64,000 bases of DNA from Lunularia cruciata (GCA_948567375.1 OX419758.1:21829001-21893000); one strand, 5' to 3'; positions 22,343-32,231 are shown, counted from the first letter of the stretch. The notes: generated by a model not told the origin, from the letters alone. A program made the numbers and translations.

Positions 22343-22739
22343 TCAAAAATTCCTACCTTGGTGTTGTACTTGAATTTGGTGTCGGGTCCAATCAAATTGA
22401 ACCTTATGACATTCAAGCCAAGGTAGACACTGAATGATATCATAGTTTAGAGGTGCCACTACAAACCTCATACTCCAAATACTCCTTCCCAATCTTGAAG
22501 GTAACAGGATGCGAGGTGCGGAATGCAAAACTCTTTCTACCATCCGCCATCATCAAACTACTTCCAATCACAGGCTTGATAGGAGTACCCAATTCCTTTG
22601 CTACTTGCATAGACATGCAATTCTCTGAACTTCCAGAATCAACCCAAATCCTACAACCCCAATTAGATATCATACCTTGCAAGTGAAGCAAACTTGCATA
22701 GGTCGAGCCTTCAATCCCATTGGAACTAATCAAGCTCAA
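22343..22739 (-). pseudogene. Aspartic protease of G2 (2-bp frameshift)
   Basis: The active-site motif IWVDSGSSENC is intact, followed by LMMADGRKSFAFR. At KEYLEYEVCS the frame shifts because two bases present in G1 (CATACACTCC, plus strand) are missing here (CATACTCC, near 22470). The remaining domain, DIIQCLPWLECHKVQFDW, continues in the next frame (22543-22343). Confidence 0.88.
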
Positions 22740-22749
22740 TAGGTGGCTT

Positions 22750-23663
22750 AAATTCTCCTACTGGGATTCCTCATTTCCCTTATCATTCCGCTCCACAACC
22801 TCCACTTGGGCAACTTGTCGAGGTCATCCATTCTTGAGTGGACATTCAACAATGTGATCCCCCAATTGGCAACAATAAAAACAACCACTATTTTGTCATA
22901 GTTTCTCCCTATCTGCCATGCCAAGTGGTCTTCGTTGAATTGCATCAATCTCCATTGGTGTTGGCTCCTCCACTTGTGTGTAGTGTATTGGTAGGCTTTG
23001 TGGAGGTCGAGGTCGAGACCAAGTTGTTGCCACCAAGGAATCAAAACATTCGGCCAACTGCATGGCTTCCTCCAAGTGTTGTGGCTCTCGCATGGTTACC
23101 TCTAATTTGGTTCCTGCCTTCAAGCCCCTTATAAATTGATCCAGAGCTTCACCTTCCAATATATATGGAATTTGCATGATGGTGTTTTGGAACTACGTGA
23201 TGTAACTTCTTACAAAGCCAATTTGTTTCAACTTTGCCAACTTATCCCGTGTAGCTCGTGTGGCATTTATAGTTTGGAACCGACTAATTATTGCCCTCTT
23301 GAATTTTTCCCATGTCAAGATTGGTGTAACCATTTTTCATTTGGCTTGCTCCACTTGGAATCTCCACCATAGATTTGCTACTCTATCCAATTGGCTAGAA
23401 GCCAAGAGAATCTGTTTTTGCTCGTCTTTTAGATTGGTAGCTTCAAAATAACATTCACAATCAAACACAAAATTCTCCACTGCACCAGGGAGATTCTTGC
23501 CTTCAAATACCTTGGTTTTAAGGAATCTGATCCAATCTTCTCCTTTTCAAATTGGTACTCTCTCTACCTGCTCTTGTCGTCGAAGATCTTGTTCATCCAA
23601 CAATCAAGTAAGGTGCTTGATTTGTTGTTGCATAGCAAAGATAACATCAGGTATTGCCGCCAT
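22750..23663 (-). pseudogene. gag remnant of G2
   Basis: Begins MAAIPDVIFAMQQQIKHL at 23663. The gag domain shows QILLASSQLDRVANLWWRFQ and later EALDQFIRGLKAGTKLEV. A zinc knuckle CFYCCQLGDHIVEC lies near 22863-22905, with His one place later than in the canonical CX2CX4HX4C because His is Asp at the usual position. About six in-frame stops (after KHLT, VPI, QAK, SYIT, REKL, NG) break it. The open piece 23177-22896 (93 codons) is the largest. Confidence 0.88.
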
Positions 23664-23918
23664 GGTTGCTCCTCTATCACACCACTCCCAATCTATCTAA
23701 TTTATTAATACATAGAAACAACACGTCCACCATTCTCCATAAGTTACAACCGGAAGCACCAAGGGTTCCTCAGATATGGTGATCATATGCATAAAATCTT
23801 GTCCAAAGTGCAAGGTGATGAACTGTGTGAAATGATGCTTGGGTAGTATTTGGACGCAAAAATCCCAATGGTTTGGTGGAAGTGGATTTCGTGGTCCATA
23901 AATTCCATCCATCCCATT

Positions 23919-23934
23919 CTTGCTCTGATACCAA
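23919..23934 (-). other. Primer-binding site of G2
   Basis: The minus strand reads TTGGTATCAGAGCAAG directly after the LTR. TGGTATCAGAGC is complementary to the initiator tRNA-Met 3' end. Confidence 0.93.
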
Positions 23935-24298
23935 TGTAAAAGACCAAATCCAAGGAGAGAAATAGGAGAATGGAAACTCACATTGGGACACTTGAATGAG
24001 TGAAAACTCCAAATCCCTAGCATGAGCTTTGGCTTTGGTATTTATAGGTAGCATACAAGGCCCTTGAGAAGCTTCTCAAGAAGCTTCCTTCTAGAAGCCG
24101 CCTACTTGGCATGCAAGCTAAGCTAGTTGGAAGCTTCTAGAAGCTTCCTTCTAGAAGCTTATTACTTGAGGTGCAAGCTAAGCTTGCCGGGAAGCTTCCC
24201 AAGAAGCTTCCTAGATACTTTTGGAATATTCTAAGCTTCTTTGTCTTATGTACTTTGTAAGCCCGACTAACTTTGTCGCTAAACTCCATATTGTTACA
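23935..24298 (-). repeat. 5' LTR of G2 (364 bp) with GAAgcTTC promoter boxes
   Basis: TG...CA ends. On the minus strand the order is: GAAgcTTC pairs, the cluster at 24130-24156 reading TTCtaGAAgGAAgcTTCtaGAAgcTTC in parts, further boxes, TATAAATA near 24039-24046, then the transcribed region. It is 58 bp shorter than the 3' LTR through loss of one repeated block. It carries 12 bp (one GAAgcTTC box) that the right-arm copy lacks. Confidence 0.93.
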
Positions 24299-24303
24299 AT
24301 GTG
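24299..24303. other. Target-site duplication ATGTG (right)
   Basis: ATGTG follows the 5' LTR of G2. Removing G2 and one ATGTG restores the AATGTGTGT seen in LINE copy 1 near 15020. The mirrored flank CACAT is at 59747-59751. Confidence 0.93.
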
Positions 24304-25200
24304 TGTATTGTCAACCAAGGAGGGAAATAAGCAACCTAGCATGGCTAAAGTAGTAGATAAGAGAGATCTGAAGTGAGCCATAGCAAACAAAGATCCCTTA
24401 AAGGATCTCCCTTTTGTGTATTGACAACTGACTTGAAGACAATGACTCCTTCTTGTGACTAACCATATCAGTAATAAAAGGGAGCAAGAGAGCCATTAAA
24501 AGGAATGAGACTCACCAAGGATCCACAGCCTCCCTAAGCTCTCTATAGATGAATGCATAATAGATGTTATTAAAAGCATTCTAAACATGTACATGTAGGA
24601 CAAACCACTCTAAATGGATATCTAGGAGTGCCTTGATTCCTAAAGATATAGCCTCACAACCTCCCAATGTAGCTACTCCAAATTGATGTGGACTGAGATG
24701 CTCTTGGAAGTGAGACCAATGTTGAAGTGCAATGGTGCAACTAACTAAGCACAAGTTTGATCTCTCCAAGCGTAATCAGTCTAATGCTCCATGTGTCCTT
24801 CTCCATCACAAGAAGTAGACTACCACCTAACACCCAACTAATTGATGTAAGAATATCTCCCTCCACTACTGCTATAACCACTTGAAACAACTTGGTTGAT
24901 CCACTAGAAGGATTAGCTGCTTGAAAGCAATCTCTAAGATGCTCATATACCATCCTTGGCAAGCCTCCTAAGGAGAAGCGAGAGGCAATTCACAATGCTT
25001 GTTCAAAAACAAACCTATTAATACATAAAAGTTATTTAGGCTGATAAACTAAGACCTCTAATGATACTCCCTCTCTTGCCATAGGATGCAGTGAGTGTAG
25101 GGAAGAGATAGTCTTGTTAGTGGGACTAGCCATAGACAAGGGGTGTTGTGCTTGTGCTCCTCTACCAGACTCTCTTACTTGGCACAATGAGGTCTGCTTT
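24304..25200 (-). pseudogene. LINE-type element copy 2, 5' part with reverse transcriptase
   Basis: Minus-strand 24962-24741 encodes RMVYEHLRDCFQAANPSSGS, FQVVIAVVEGDILTSIS and LLLVMEKDTWSIRLITLGE. 24769-24581 encodes HLSPHQFGVATLGGCEAISL, then LGIKALLDIHLEWFVLHVHV. These are the fingers and palm blocks of a non-LTR reverse transcriptase, continuing into the G2 insertion point and then 18677 downward. Frames change between the blocks. Confidence 0.7.
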
Positions 25201-25749
25201 CCACCTTTATACTTTCCACTTGTTGTGATGTTCTCCACAATAATTATCTTAACCTTGGATGTTGGTATTTTTCTGATCAAAACAAGAGAGAAAATAGAAC
25301 ACTTGAAGGATCAGTTACATTTGGGAATTTTTGGGTGCAATAAAAAATATTCTAAAAGAATTGAAAGAGGCTATAACTGCAAGTCCAAGCATTGGAGTTC
25401 TAAATTTTATATATAAAAGTAACCCAAAAGATAGTGGAAAGGAGTACAAGGTACAAAAAAGTGCAAAAGGAAAGAAGAGGGCAAGGCCTCAAAGTCCCAA
25501 GTGACCAAAAACAAGGACAAATACAAGTAGGGCACAAAGGACTCCCATGGGGAAAAGTGCTCCAACAACAAGCACCAAAGAAACAAAGGAGTGGTAGTCT
25601 ACTCCTGAACTGTGTGGTAGAGGTACTCCAATGGTATGTCTAGTAAGTGGAGAGGGAGGATCCTAGCCATGCATGATGTACCTATTGCAGCCACTTGTCA
25701 ATGAAGACCCAACACCTAAGCTTGTTACAAAGTGACTAATACATGTTTT

Positions 25750-26206
25750 TTTTGTAATAGGGTGAGAATGGCTGGAGAGACAGCCAATGCCTCTCTCCGC
25801 TGCAAATAACATTGTGTTGCATCCTTGAGGAGACTGTCAAAATGGTGATGTAGGCTTCCAAAAATCTCAATCACTAGAGAGCAACAAAGGTATATGTGGA
25901 TAGCTAGGGTGCATAGTGGTTCTTCTTGCCCCTAGAGGCAATGGTCTCTGCTCCCGCTTGTACACTTGCTCATGTCAAGGACTCCGTATGTTGAGGGTTT
26001 GCCACCACCACATCATGTAAGGTATGGTGACCATCCATGAAAGTAACTATATCCACTCCCACCCAATGGATAGGTGGTCTTGGTAGATCCAACCATTGCT
26101 CAATCTGAACTTGAGCTTGTGTAGCTTGTAAGATGTGAGTATCACAAAATAGATTATGTACTCTAGTGAGCTGTAAGGATATGGAATAGAAACAAGGGAT
26201 GAACAA
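25750..26206 (-). pseudogene. Fragment of a second LINE-type endonuclease-like tail
   Basis: 26206-25970 encodes IHWVGVDIVTFMDGHHTLHD, then VVVANPQHTE. The spacing D...DVVVANP parallels VDLYL...VDVM..P in LINE copy 1, so this may be the 3' end of a related element lying upstream in the same orientation. No supporting RT is adjacent. 25200-25750 has no recognised domain. Confidence 0.4.
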
Positions 26207-26379
26207 CTATGATGTAACCAGTCATAAGTCTAAGTGTTGAGATGTTTTGAATGTTCCAAATCAAAATGTTATAATATCTTTATCAAAAAATATATATTTG
26301 TACAAAAATAAGTATGATTAAAATATAAAAAGTAGACATCTCTTTTTTCATTTTGAATGATAGTGGATCTTTGGTGAGA

Positions 26380-27275
26380 GTATAAATAGTAGGTTTGCAA
26401 AACTCCCAAGCATTTTCTTGCTAAATGACAACTATCAACTCCACCCTTGGCTCCAAAATTATAGGATCCAATATATGGCTAGAGCACATATAATATTGCC
26501 TAGAAAATTGGTTATATCCATAAATAAAAAATATTTCAAGTAGTTTACATGAAAAACATATTTCATCTATGTAATAGTCTTTTGAGAAAGAAATACCATT
26601 AAAATTTAAATCAGTACCCATCTTGTAAAGGAATGTAAAGTTTGTTCAATTACTAAGTGATTAAGTTACGAGTGAAATCGACTCGAGATAAAACTCATTG
26701 CCTAATAAGTCTTTAGCTAGGATAGTGTCAACTATGTGAGTTTATTTTTAGAGACCCTATAGGAAAAGGAAAACTTCATATCACTTATCTCTTGCGAGAT
26801 AAATATACTTTCATTAGACACCTCTAACAAAGCATTTCCCTTCTAAAGATGCATACACTTATAATTTTGTACTGTATATCAGCATCCAAGAGGGAATCCT
26901 TTATTAGCTATAGTTTACCTTTCTCTAGAAACAAATTTCTTACTTAACAGGTACATCTTACTTATAGTGACTGCAAGTAGTATGCCTGACTCTATTGAAA
27001 AAATCAACTCTTAATTATTAGGATGATTTCAATACCAAATTCTTAACAAAACGGTCTCTAGACTGGTCAGAAAACACCGACATGTCTATCTAGTTTTCAG
27101 AGAACTTGGTGATTTGAGGGAAAAGATGTGAAATAAACGATAATCTTATCATTAATGAATGAATACAGTGAGGATACTAAATGATTGAATACTATTCTAC
27201 CATTATTAGCATTTTAATCTATTGTAGATACACCTAGAATAGATATGTTTTCCTTTTGCAATCAAGTTGTTTATA
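26380..27275 (+). repeat. Dispersed repeat family D, copy 2, with an insertion
   Basis: Collinear with 7370-8140. After GTGATTA the homology stops at about 26664 and resumes at about 27142 (ATAATCTTATCATTAATGAATG versus AAAACTTATCATTAGTGAATG in part). The intervening 475 bp or so is absent from copy 1 and has no recognised ends. One of the few arm differences (26669 C versus T) is at its edge. Confidence 0.55.
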
Positions 27276-27384
27276 TATATAGCTCGTGTATCGTAAGTGA
27301 AGTGTGAAAATATAATTTTGTCACATGTCCATACGGGATCTCGTACCTTGGCTTGATTGGATATGCAAAATGTTAAAACACTAC

Positions 27385-28115
27385 AAGCATTATACCCACA
27401 TATTAAAGTATGCTAATGGCAGAAACCAAACTAAAAAAAGAAAAAAAAAAAGAAAAAAAAGGCCAGGACGTCGTTGGACTGCCCGACAGGTCGGGGCACT
27501 GCCATACAGAAAAGAAGAGGGCGGACGTTCCAAATATTTACGATTGTGGACTTTACCCGAGACCCACGGGAGAGACATAAGCCTCCTTCGGGGTACATGG
27601 CCTTTAATTTTAATAACTCTTGGAAAATAATCAATGTATATTGAGCATTATACCCTCATAAGGAAATGTGCTAATAGATATTATACATTCCACCTATATA
27701 ATCGCTTTTGTTAGTGTACATAAAGTATGAGTACGAATAAGTAGTTATCATTGCACATAAGCAAGTATATTATTATGCGCAAAAAAATACATAAGAATAT
27801 ACACGCCAAAGTGTACTTGTGGATTTCGAGCATTATGCACATATAACGTAGCGCACTTAAGGGTGTTGTATTATGAATGTAAAAAGTTTTTAGTATTATA
27901 TCATGAATTTAAAATGCTCAACTTGAAGCATTGTATGCACGTAAGGTAGCACTTTAATATCTTTTATATTATGAGTATAAATTTTTTATTATATGCTGTT
28001 ATACTTAGAGCATTATGCGCATCTAAGGTACACTCCTTAGTATATTCTAAGATGAAAGCAAGATGTTTTTTTAGTGCATATTAGTACACTTGAAACACCA
28101 TACGCACGTAAGGTG
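27385..28115. repeat. Array of a degenerate 34-bp motif, about 80-180 bp apart
   Basis: Related motifs of the form GCATTATGCGCACGTAAGGT occur near 27387, 27647, 27830, 27929, 28009 and 28095, separated by AT-rich sequence. Between the first two lies a GC-richer block (27460-27600, CCCGACAGGTCGGGG stem). There is no convincing protein; frames through 27325-27634 are driven by an A-tract. Confidence 0.6.
27494..27510. repeat. Short GC-rich stem-loop
   Basis: CCCGACAGGTCGGG is a near-perfect palindrome in otherwise AT-rich DNA, just downstream of the 27431-27460 A-rich tract. Function unknown. Confidence 0.45.
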
Positions 28116-28352
28116 GTATGCAACTAGTACCGGTGTGTGACGATAAGATAATTCAAATCGTAAAAAACCCAAAAAAAGAAAAATATGTATAGAATACTGT
28201 ATTGATGCAGATGTCTGACTCGCTGGCAGCTTTCCTCCCAAGACTTCCCCGGGCTTTGTGCTCGTTCTTCTTTTTGGCTCGATTTTTCTCCCCAGTCTTG
28301 ACAATATGGACAATAGGGGGTTTCAGAAATAGTTTTGCAAAGCTCGGTGTGT

Positions 28353-28395
28353 TTTCATATAGATTACAATACTTTGTATTGTAATCTATATGAAA
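28353..28395. repeat. Perfect 20-bp inverted repeat with 3-base loop
   Basis: TTTCATATAGATTACAATAC, loop TTT, then the exact reverse complement. It lies just inside the left terminal repeat of the TA-flanked element. Mirrored at 55655-55697. Confidence 0.97.
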
Positions 28396-28619
28396 GAGGA
28401 AGGAAGAAAGAGTCCCACTATGAAGTTCCGGCCAAGTTCCTTATTATTAGCATATTCCATAAGAGGTGGTTAGTAGAAAATAAGGGATATAGAGTTTTCT
28501 GTCATCATACATATTAATTACAGATTAGGGTTAATAAAGTACCTGGTTTAGGGTGAATCTGGTCTGTGCTGGTTGCCGCCCAATGTAATGTGTTAATTTA
28601 GAATTAAATGGTATTTTGC

Positions 28620-28790
28620 TTGTCATTGTTTGTAATTCTTTGTCGTTGTTTGTTGCTGCTCGTCGTTGCTCATCACTGCTCGTAGTTGCCTGTACCCACC
28701 TGTAGTTGCTCGATGGTACCAATTGCTGCTCGTTGCCATTGCTTGTTGCCGCTTGTTTGCATTGGTAGTCGCTCGATGGCATCTGTTGCT
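28620..28790. repeat. Degenerate short tandem repeat (GAGCAACGA-like)
   Basis: The minus strand repeats short CGAGCAAC/ACGAGCAGC units, and a longer CCATCGAGC block occurs twice. Open frames here are rich in Gln, Ala, Thr and Asn only because of the repeat. Confidence 0.7.
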
Positions 28791-29451
28791 TTTACATCCA
28801 AATGTGAACCTGCATTGCAATTAGGTTCTTGATCTCCCATCCTATTTGGAGTAAAATTTCTTGACCTTCAATTTATTTCTTGGTTCCTGCAAGGCAATGC
28901 AAATCATTTTACATAACTTGCGCTATCTCCCTTGCCACACTAATTTATGGAAATGAGCCACCACACCAATGCAAAACAACAAAACCCACCGGTTTAGTTT
29001 ATTGACATGAGCATTTACGCACAACATTTGCAGATGGTGAATTTGAATTTGAACAGTTGAGAATGACATTTTGGATCTGCCAAAAAATTTCATAAATCTC
29101 ACTCTAAGAATCACCCACCAAAAAAAGTGGCAACCTTCTCAAGAAGCCACATCATCTCTTTTGACCATCATTTATGTCAATACGGCAATCCTAAACACCC
29201 ATAACATAGCACCTGACTTTTATAAAAGAATGTAAATTGCAAATGGTATATGGTAAAACAATTTATGAGACATTCATTTATTAGCATCTCATCCCCTTAA
29301 GAGTTAGTTATTTATCCCATAGACATCTGCCAAAACTACTTCTGAAACCCCCTAATATACAGTAAAATACGTTTCTCATACTTGATCCATGTTCGTCCAT
29401 ATAAAGATCGAGAAAGGCTTTATCTGCAGAAAGTTTGCTCATCCAGACGTT

Positions 29452-29652
29452 CTACATCCTCGGTGCTGAAAAGTTGAAAGATTTATTAAGAAAGAAAGAT
29501 AACGATTTCACTGTTACAGCGAACGTTATTCCTGTTTCATCTCGGACAGAAAGAGCTTGAAAGTAAGTAACAGATGCCAACACAAAGATGGAAAGGAGGA
29601 TTGTAGCATACCGCAAGGAGGGGAGAACATTAGGAGGAAGCCAAGGTTGCAT
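29452..29652 (-). CDS. Possible small membrane or secreted protein (66 residues), unrecognised
   Basis: Begins MQPWLPPNVLPSLRYATILL; residues 14-33 form a hydrophobic segment (ATILLSIFVLASVTYFQA) that could be a signal peptide or anchor. The remainder ends FSAPRM. Upstream on the minus strand are TATAAAG (29753-29759) about 100 bp before the ATG and an inverted repeat GGTAGGAAA/TTTCCTACC (29709-29732). It could be the first exon of a larger gene. No family was recognised, and chance is not excluded. Mirrored exactly at 54398-54598. Confidence 0.35.
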   Translation of the reverse strand: MQPWLPPNVLPSLRYATILLSIFVLASVTYFQALSVRDETGITFAVTVKSLSFFLNKSFNFSAPRM

Positions 29653-29708
29653 GGTGGATTGGAAAGCCTAATCTCAGATTCCATAAGGGTTGACTGTCGA
29701 CAATTCCG

Positions 29709-29759
29709 GGTAGGAAATTCACATTTCCTACCTGGTCCTAGACTAAAGAAGTCTTTATA
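29709..29759 (-). promoter_or_regulatory. Possible promoter: TATA box and 9-bp inverted repeat
   Basis: TATAAAG (minus strand) at 29753-29759 and GGTAGGAAA-6-TTTCCTACC at 29709-29732 precede the 66-residue frame. Support is positional only. Confidence 0.35.
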
Positions 29760-29835
29760 TCCAACTCTTATCGACCATCAAGAGGGAGCTTTGATTACCA
29801 CTGCTTCAATTTCACTCTGTATAACGTACGTATAA

Positions 29836-30661
29836 ATTAGAATTATTGTTTGAGACGAATTTTTTTTTTTCGATTAGCAATCTCACTTCATACCCTTGAC
29901 AATGAGACCTATTTAGAACATTTTATCCATCTTCATACGAAAGTCCCCAAGAAAAGAAAACTTTTTATGACTTATTTTGCAACTCTATATAGGCATCCCA
30001 TCCTTCTTGATGGTCCATGAAACTATCTTTGCTATCAAGCCCATTGCATAAAACCAATGATTATCGTGTTTTATTGGGTTTGAAATCTCATTTTCTAATC
30101 TACTAGATACAGATTAGGTCAATTTACTCATAATATATATTACATGATACAAATTGGAGAAAATTAAATTTTTTTATGAGTTATTAGCAAAATAAGTAGT
30201 AAGGAACGAAAGAAAAAAGATGGTTACTATATTCTATGTTTTGAATTTCTTCCCCCTCTTGTAGTGCTATAAATCCAATTAATCATTTTATTTTCTGAAT
30301 TTTTTACTATATGAATATTAACTATGGAGCAATCTAAGAACTGTGCAAACAATCTTCAATCACTCCTTACTTATTCCCTTGCTTTCGTTAAATTTGAAGC
30401 ATGCTAAATTATACCCATCGATACAATGCATAGATTAACATTTCATTGATTCTTATGACACTCATAAGATATAATGAAATATGTAATCCGTTGTATATGC
30501 TGAAATATGAGATATGGGAAAAGAGTCAGCAAGTAAATTGTTCAACCCACACTCAAAATCATCTTTCTTCGTCCAGACCTGGAAGTAAATCTTGTCACCA
30601 TACTCTCTTGGCTCTAACCTTTCTCTCTTTTCTTGAATAGAAATTTCTCTCATTTTGCTTT
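29836..30661. other. AT-rich interval
   Basis: A T-tract near 29863 and generally AT-rich DNA. A 63-codon minus-strand frame (30653-30462) may be a shifted tail of the neighbouring pseudogene. Nothing else is recognised. Confidence 0.45.
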
Positions 30662-31482
30662 CTATTTCAAAATAAAGACCATCTTCTCAAACTCTAATTC
30701 TTTTGACTGGATGGCTTCTCAGCTTCCACTTTGGTCTTGTGCTTCTCCATCTTAGCCACCTTTGTAGCTTCTATTTTGGCTAATTTTAGCCTCTCTCTAA
30801 CTTTCAAATTTTCAGTCTTCATATAGCTAGCAATGTCTCAAGAGAAAGTAGATATAGGAGTAGACTTTGAATTGACACTAAGCACCTTCCTCCTCTTTCA
30901 AGACTCACGGTCATGCCCTCTTGTTTTCTCTCCTCCTTCTTCCTCATAGTCTATGGTCTTTGTGGCAACAAAATCCTCCATTGCATTCTCCTCATGACTA
31001 CTTGACAAAAAGCTTGGAACATAATGAGAAAGTGGTAATATGCTATCTTCCTTTTGCACTACAGGCCTCTCATTTGTGCCGTCATTATCACCTTGTGCAC
31101 TTTACTATGTGAAATAAATTGAATCTATCCGTGGTGTGTAGGAGATGGAATCAAACTAGGTAGTTCCAAGTTTTGGAGTATCTTCTACAGTGTACTTTGA
31201 ATCCTCTACATTTTCTTCATGGCGTGCTTATGGCTCATTTACCTCACCATTGTCATTCAACACAATTATATTTATTTCATCTCCTAAACCCAAATTGACA
31301 AGTGTAAGGAGAGAAATGTTGGCTCTATCTCTAAACATCAAGTCCATGTGATGAAAATGAGTACATTGATGATTGAATTTATCATCTATGATTTTATAAC
31401 CCTTTTTTGGTTCACTCTCAATTAAACGTTCCCATAGGCTCTTGTCCTTTGCATCTCGTGCCAACTTGTAGGAAGCCATATA
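30662..31482 (-). pseudogene. Decayed gene resembling trihelix/Myb-SANT-like DNA-binding proteins
   Basis: 31479-31228 encodes 83 residues including LWERLIESEPKKGYKIIDDK and HFHHMDLMFRDRANISLL. After stops, an acidic middle (TIDYEEEGGEKTRGHDRES) leads to a Lys/Glu-rich helix (YMKTENLKVRERLKLAKIEA, then VAKMEKHKTK). A helical DNA-binding-like part, an acidic linker and a basic coiled-coil tail is the layout of trihelix or transposase-associated Myb/SANT-like proteins. I rely on layout and the xxMDxxFxDRAN pattern, not a search. At least five in-frame stops. G3 is inserted just upstream. Confidence 0.35.
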
Positions 31483-31564
31483 TCATTGCCATATTTCTTT
31501 AATCTAATTTGATCATCCTCTCAAGAAAACATGTCCGAAATTTCACAAGATAGATGGTCATCAA

Positions 31565-31982
31565 CGTAACAATATGGAATTTACCAATGAGTTTGTCAAG
31601 ACTAGTAAAATAGCAAATAGGCCAAATTAGCCTAGAGTATTCTAGAAGTATCTAGGAAGCTACTTCCAAGTATTGTGTAACATGCATGCCAAGTGGTGAC
31701 TTAAAGGAGGAAACTTCTTTGGAAGCTTTTTGGCTAGTTTAGTTTGCACTCCAAGTAGGTGTCTTCTTAAAAGAAGCTTCTGGAGAAGCTTCCCGATTAG
31801 CTTGACTTGCACTTTAAGAAATCAGTTTGAAAAAGCTTCTTGAGAAGCTTCTCAAGAGCCTTGTATGCTTTCCTATAAATACCAGAACCTAAACTCATGC
31901 TAGGCATTTGGAGTTCCATCTTTCAAGAGTCTCAATGTGATCTTTCATTCAGATCTTCTATTTCTCTCTTTGATCTTTTACA
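31565..31982 (+). repeat. 5' LTR of G3 (418 bp)
   Basis: Starts CGTAACAATATGG (terminal T changed to C) and ends TCTTTTACA. GAAgcTTC boxes lie at 31773-31780, 31785-31792 and 31844-31851. TATAAATA at 31874-31881 is intact. Confidence 0.9.
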
Positions 31983-31998
31983 TCGGTATCAAAGCAAG
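31983..31998 (+). other. Primer-binding site of G3
   Basis: TCGGTATCAAAGCAAG, two substitutions from the G2 site (T to C, G to A), complementary to initiator tRNA-Met. Confidence 0.85.
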
Positions 31999-32231
31999 AA
32001 TGAGATTGATGGGATTTATGAACATTTCTACCAAACCATTTGGATTTTTGTGTCCATGTACTACCCAAGCATCATTTCACGCAATTCATTATCTTGCACT
32101 TTGGGCAAATGTTTTTGAATGCGATCACCTTGACCTTGGTACTTCCAATTGTAACTTAAGCAGAATGGTGGATGTGTTGCATCTACATGTTAAATTAGAT
32201 AAACCATATTTAGTTTGATAGATTAGCAGCC

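Larger units (their letters stand above)
18678..24298 (-). mobile_element. Chromovirus G2, complete with both LTRs and target duplication
   Basis: The best-preserved element: 3' LTR 18678-19099, 5' LTR 23935-24298, primer-binding site next to the 5' LTR, and gag to integrase-chromodomain between. ATGTG at 18673-18677 and 24299-24303 is the 5-bp target duplication. The element sits in LINE copy 2. Frames are broken in gag (several stops), protease (2-bp deletion), RT/RNase H (one CAG-to-TAG stop) and integrase (frameshift, catalytic Glu lost), so it is not autonomous. Its long open stretches imply a younger age than G1 and G3. Confidence 0.96.
28316..29352. mobile_element. Non-autonomous inverted-terminal-repeat element flanked by TA
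   Basis: The left end starts GGGGGTTTCAGAA (28316) and the right end, reverse-complemented, starts with the same 13 bases at 29352. The terminal repeats match over about 22 bp with one mismatch. Both ends are bordered by TA (28314-28315 and 29353-29354), the target duplication of Tc1/mariner-type transposons. At 1037 bp with no transposase it would be a MITE-like derivative. It contains the hairpin at 28353-28395 and a repeat patch at 28620-28790. Confidence 0.7.

Noticed and set aside
18678-24298. G2 as an active, autonomous element
   Set aside because: gag stops, a protease frameshift, a Pol stop and the integrase Glu-to-Lys change rule out self-sufficient mobility.
27325-27634. Lys-rich plus frame and Phe-rich minus frame of about 100 and 67 codons
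   Set aside because: Driven by an A/T homopolymer tract that differs between arms; no conserved protein features.
27385-28115. CRISPR-like spaced repeats
   Set aside because: The motif is degenerate, spacing is irregular and there are no cas genes; the setting is a plant genome.
28531-28820. Gln/Thr/Asn-rich frames
   Set aside because: Products of a short degenerate tandem repeat read in several frames.
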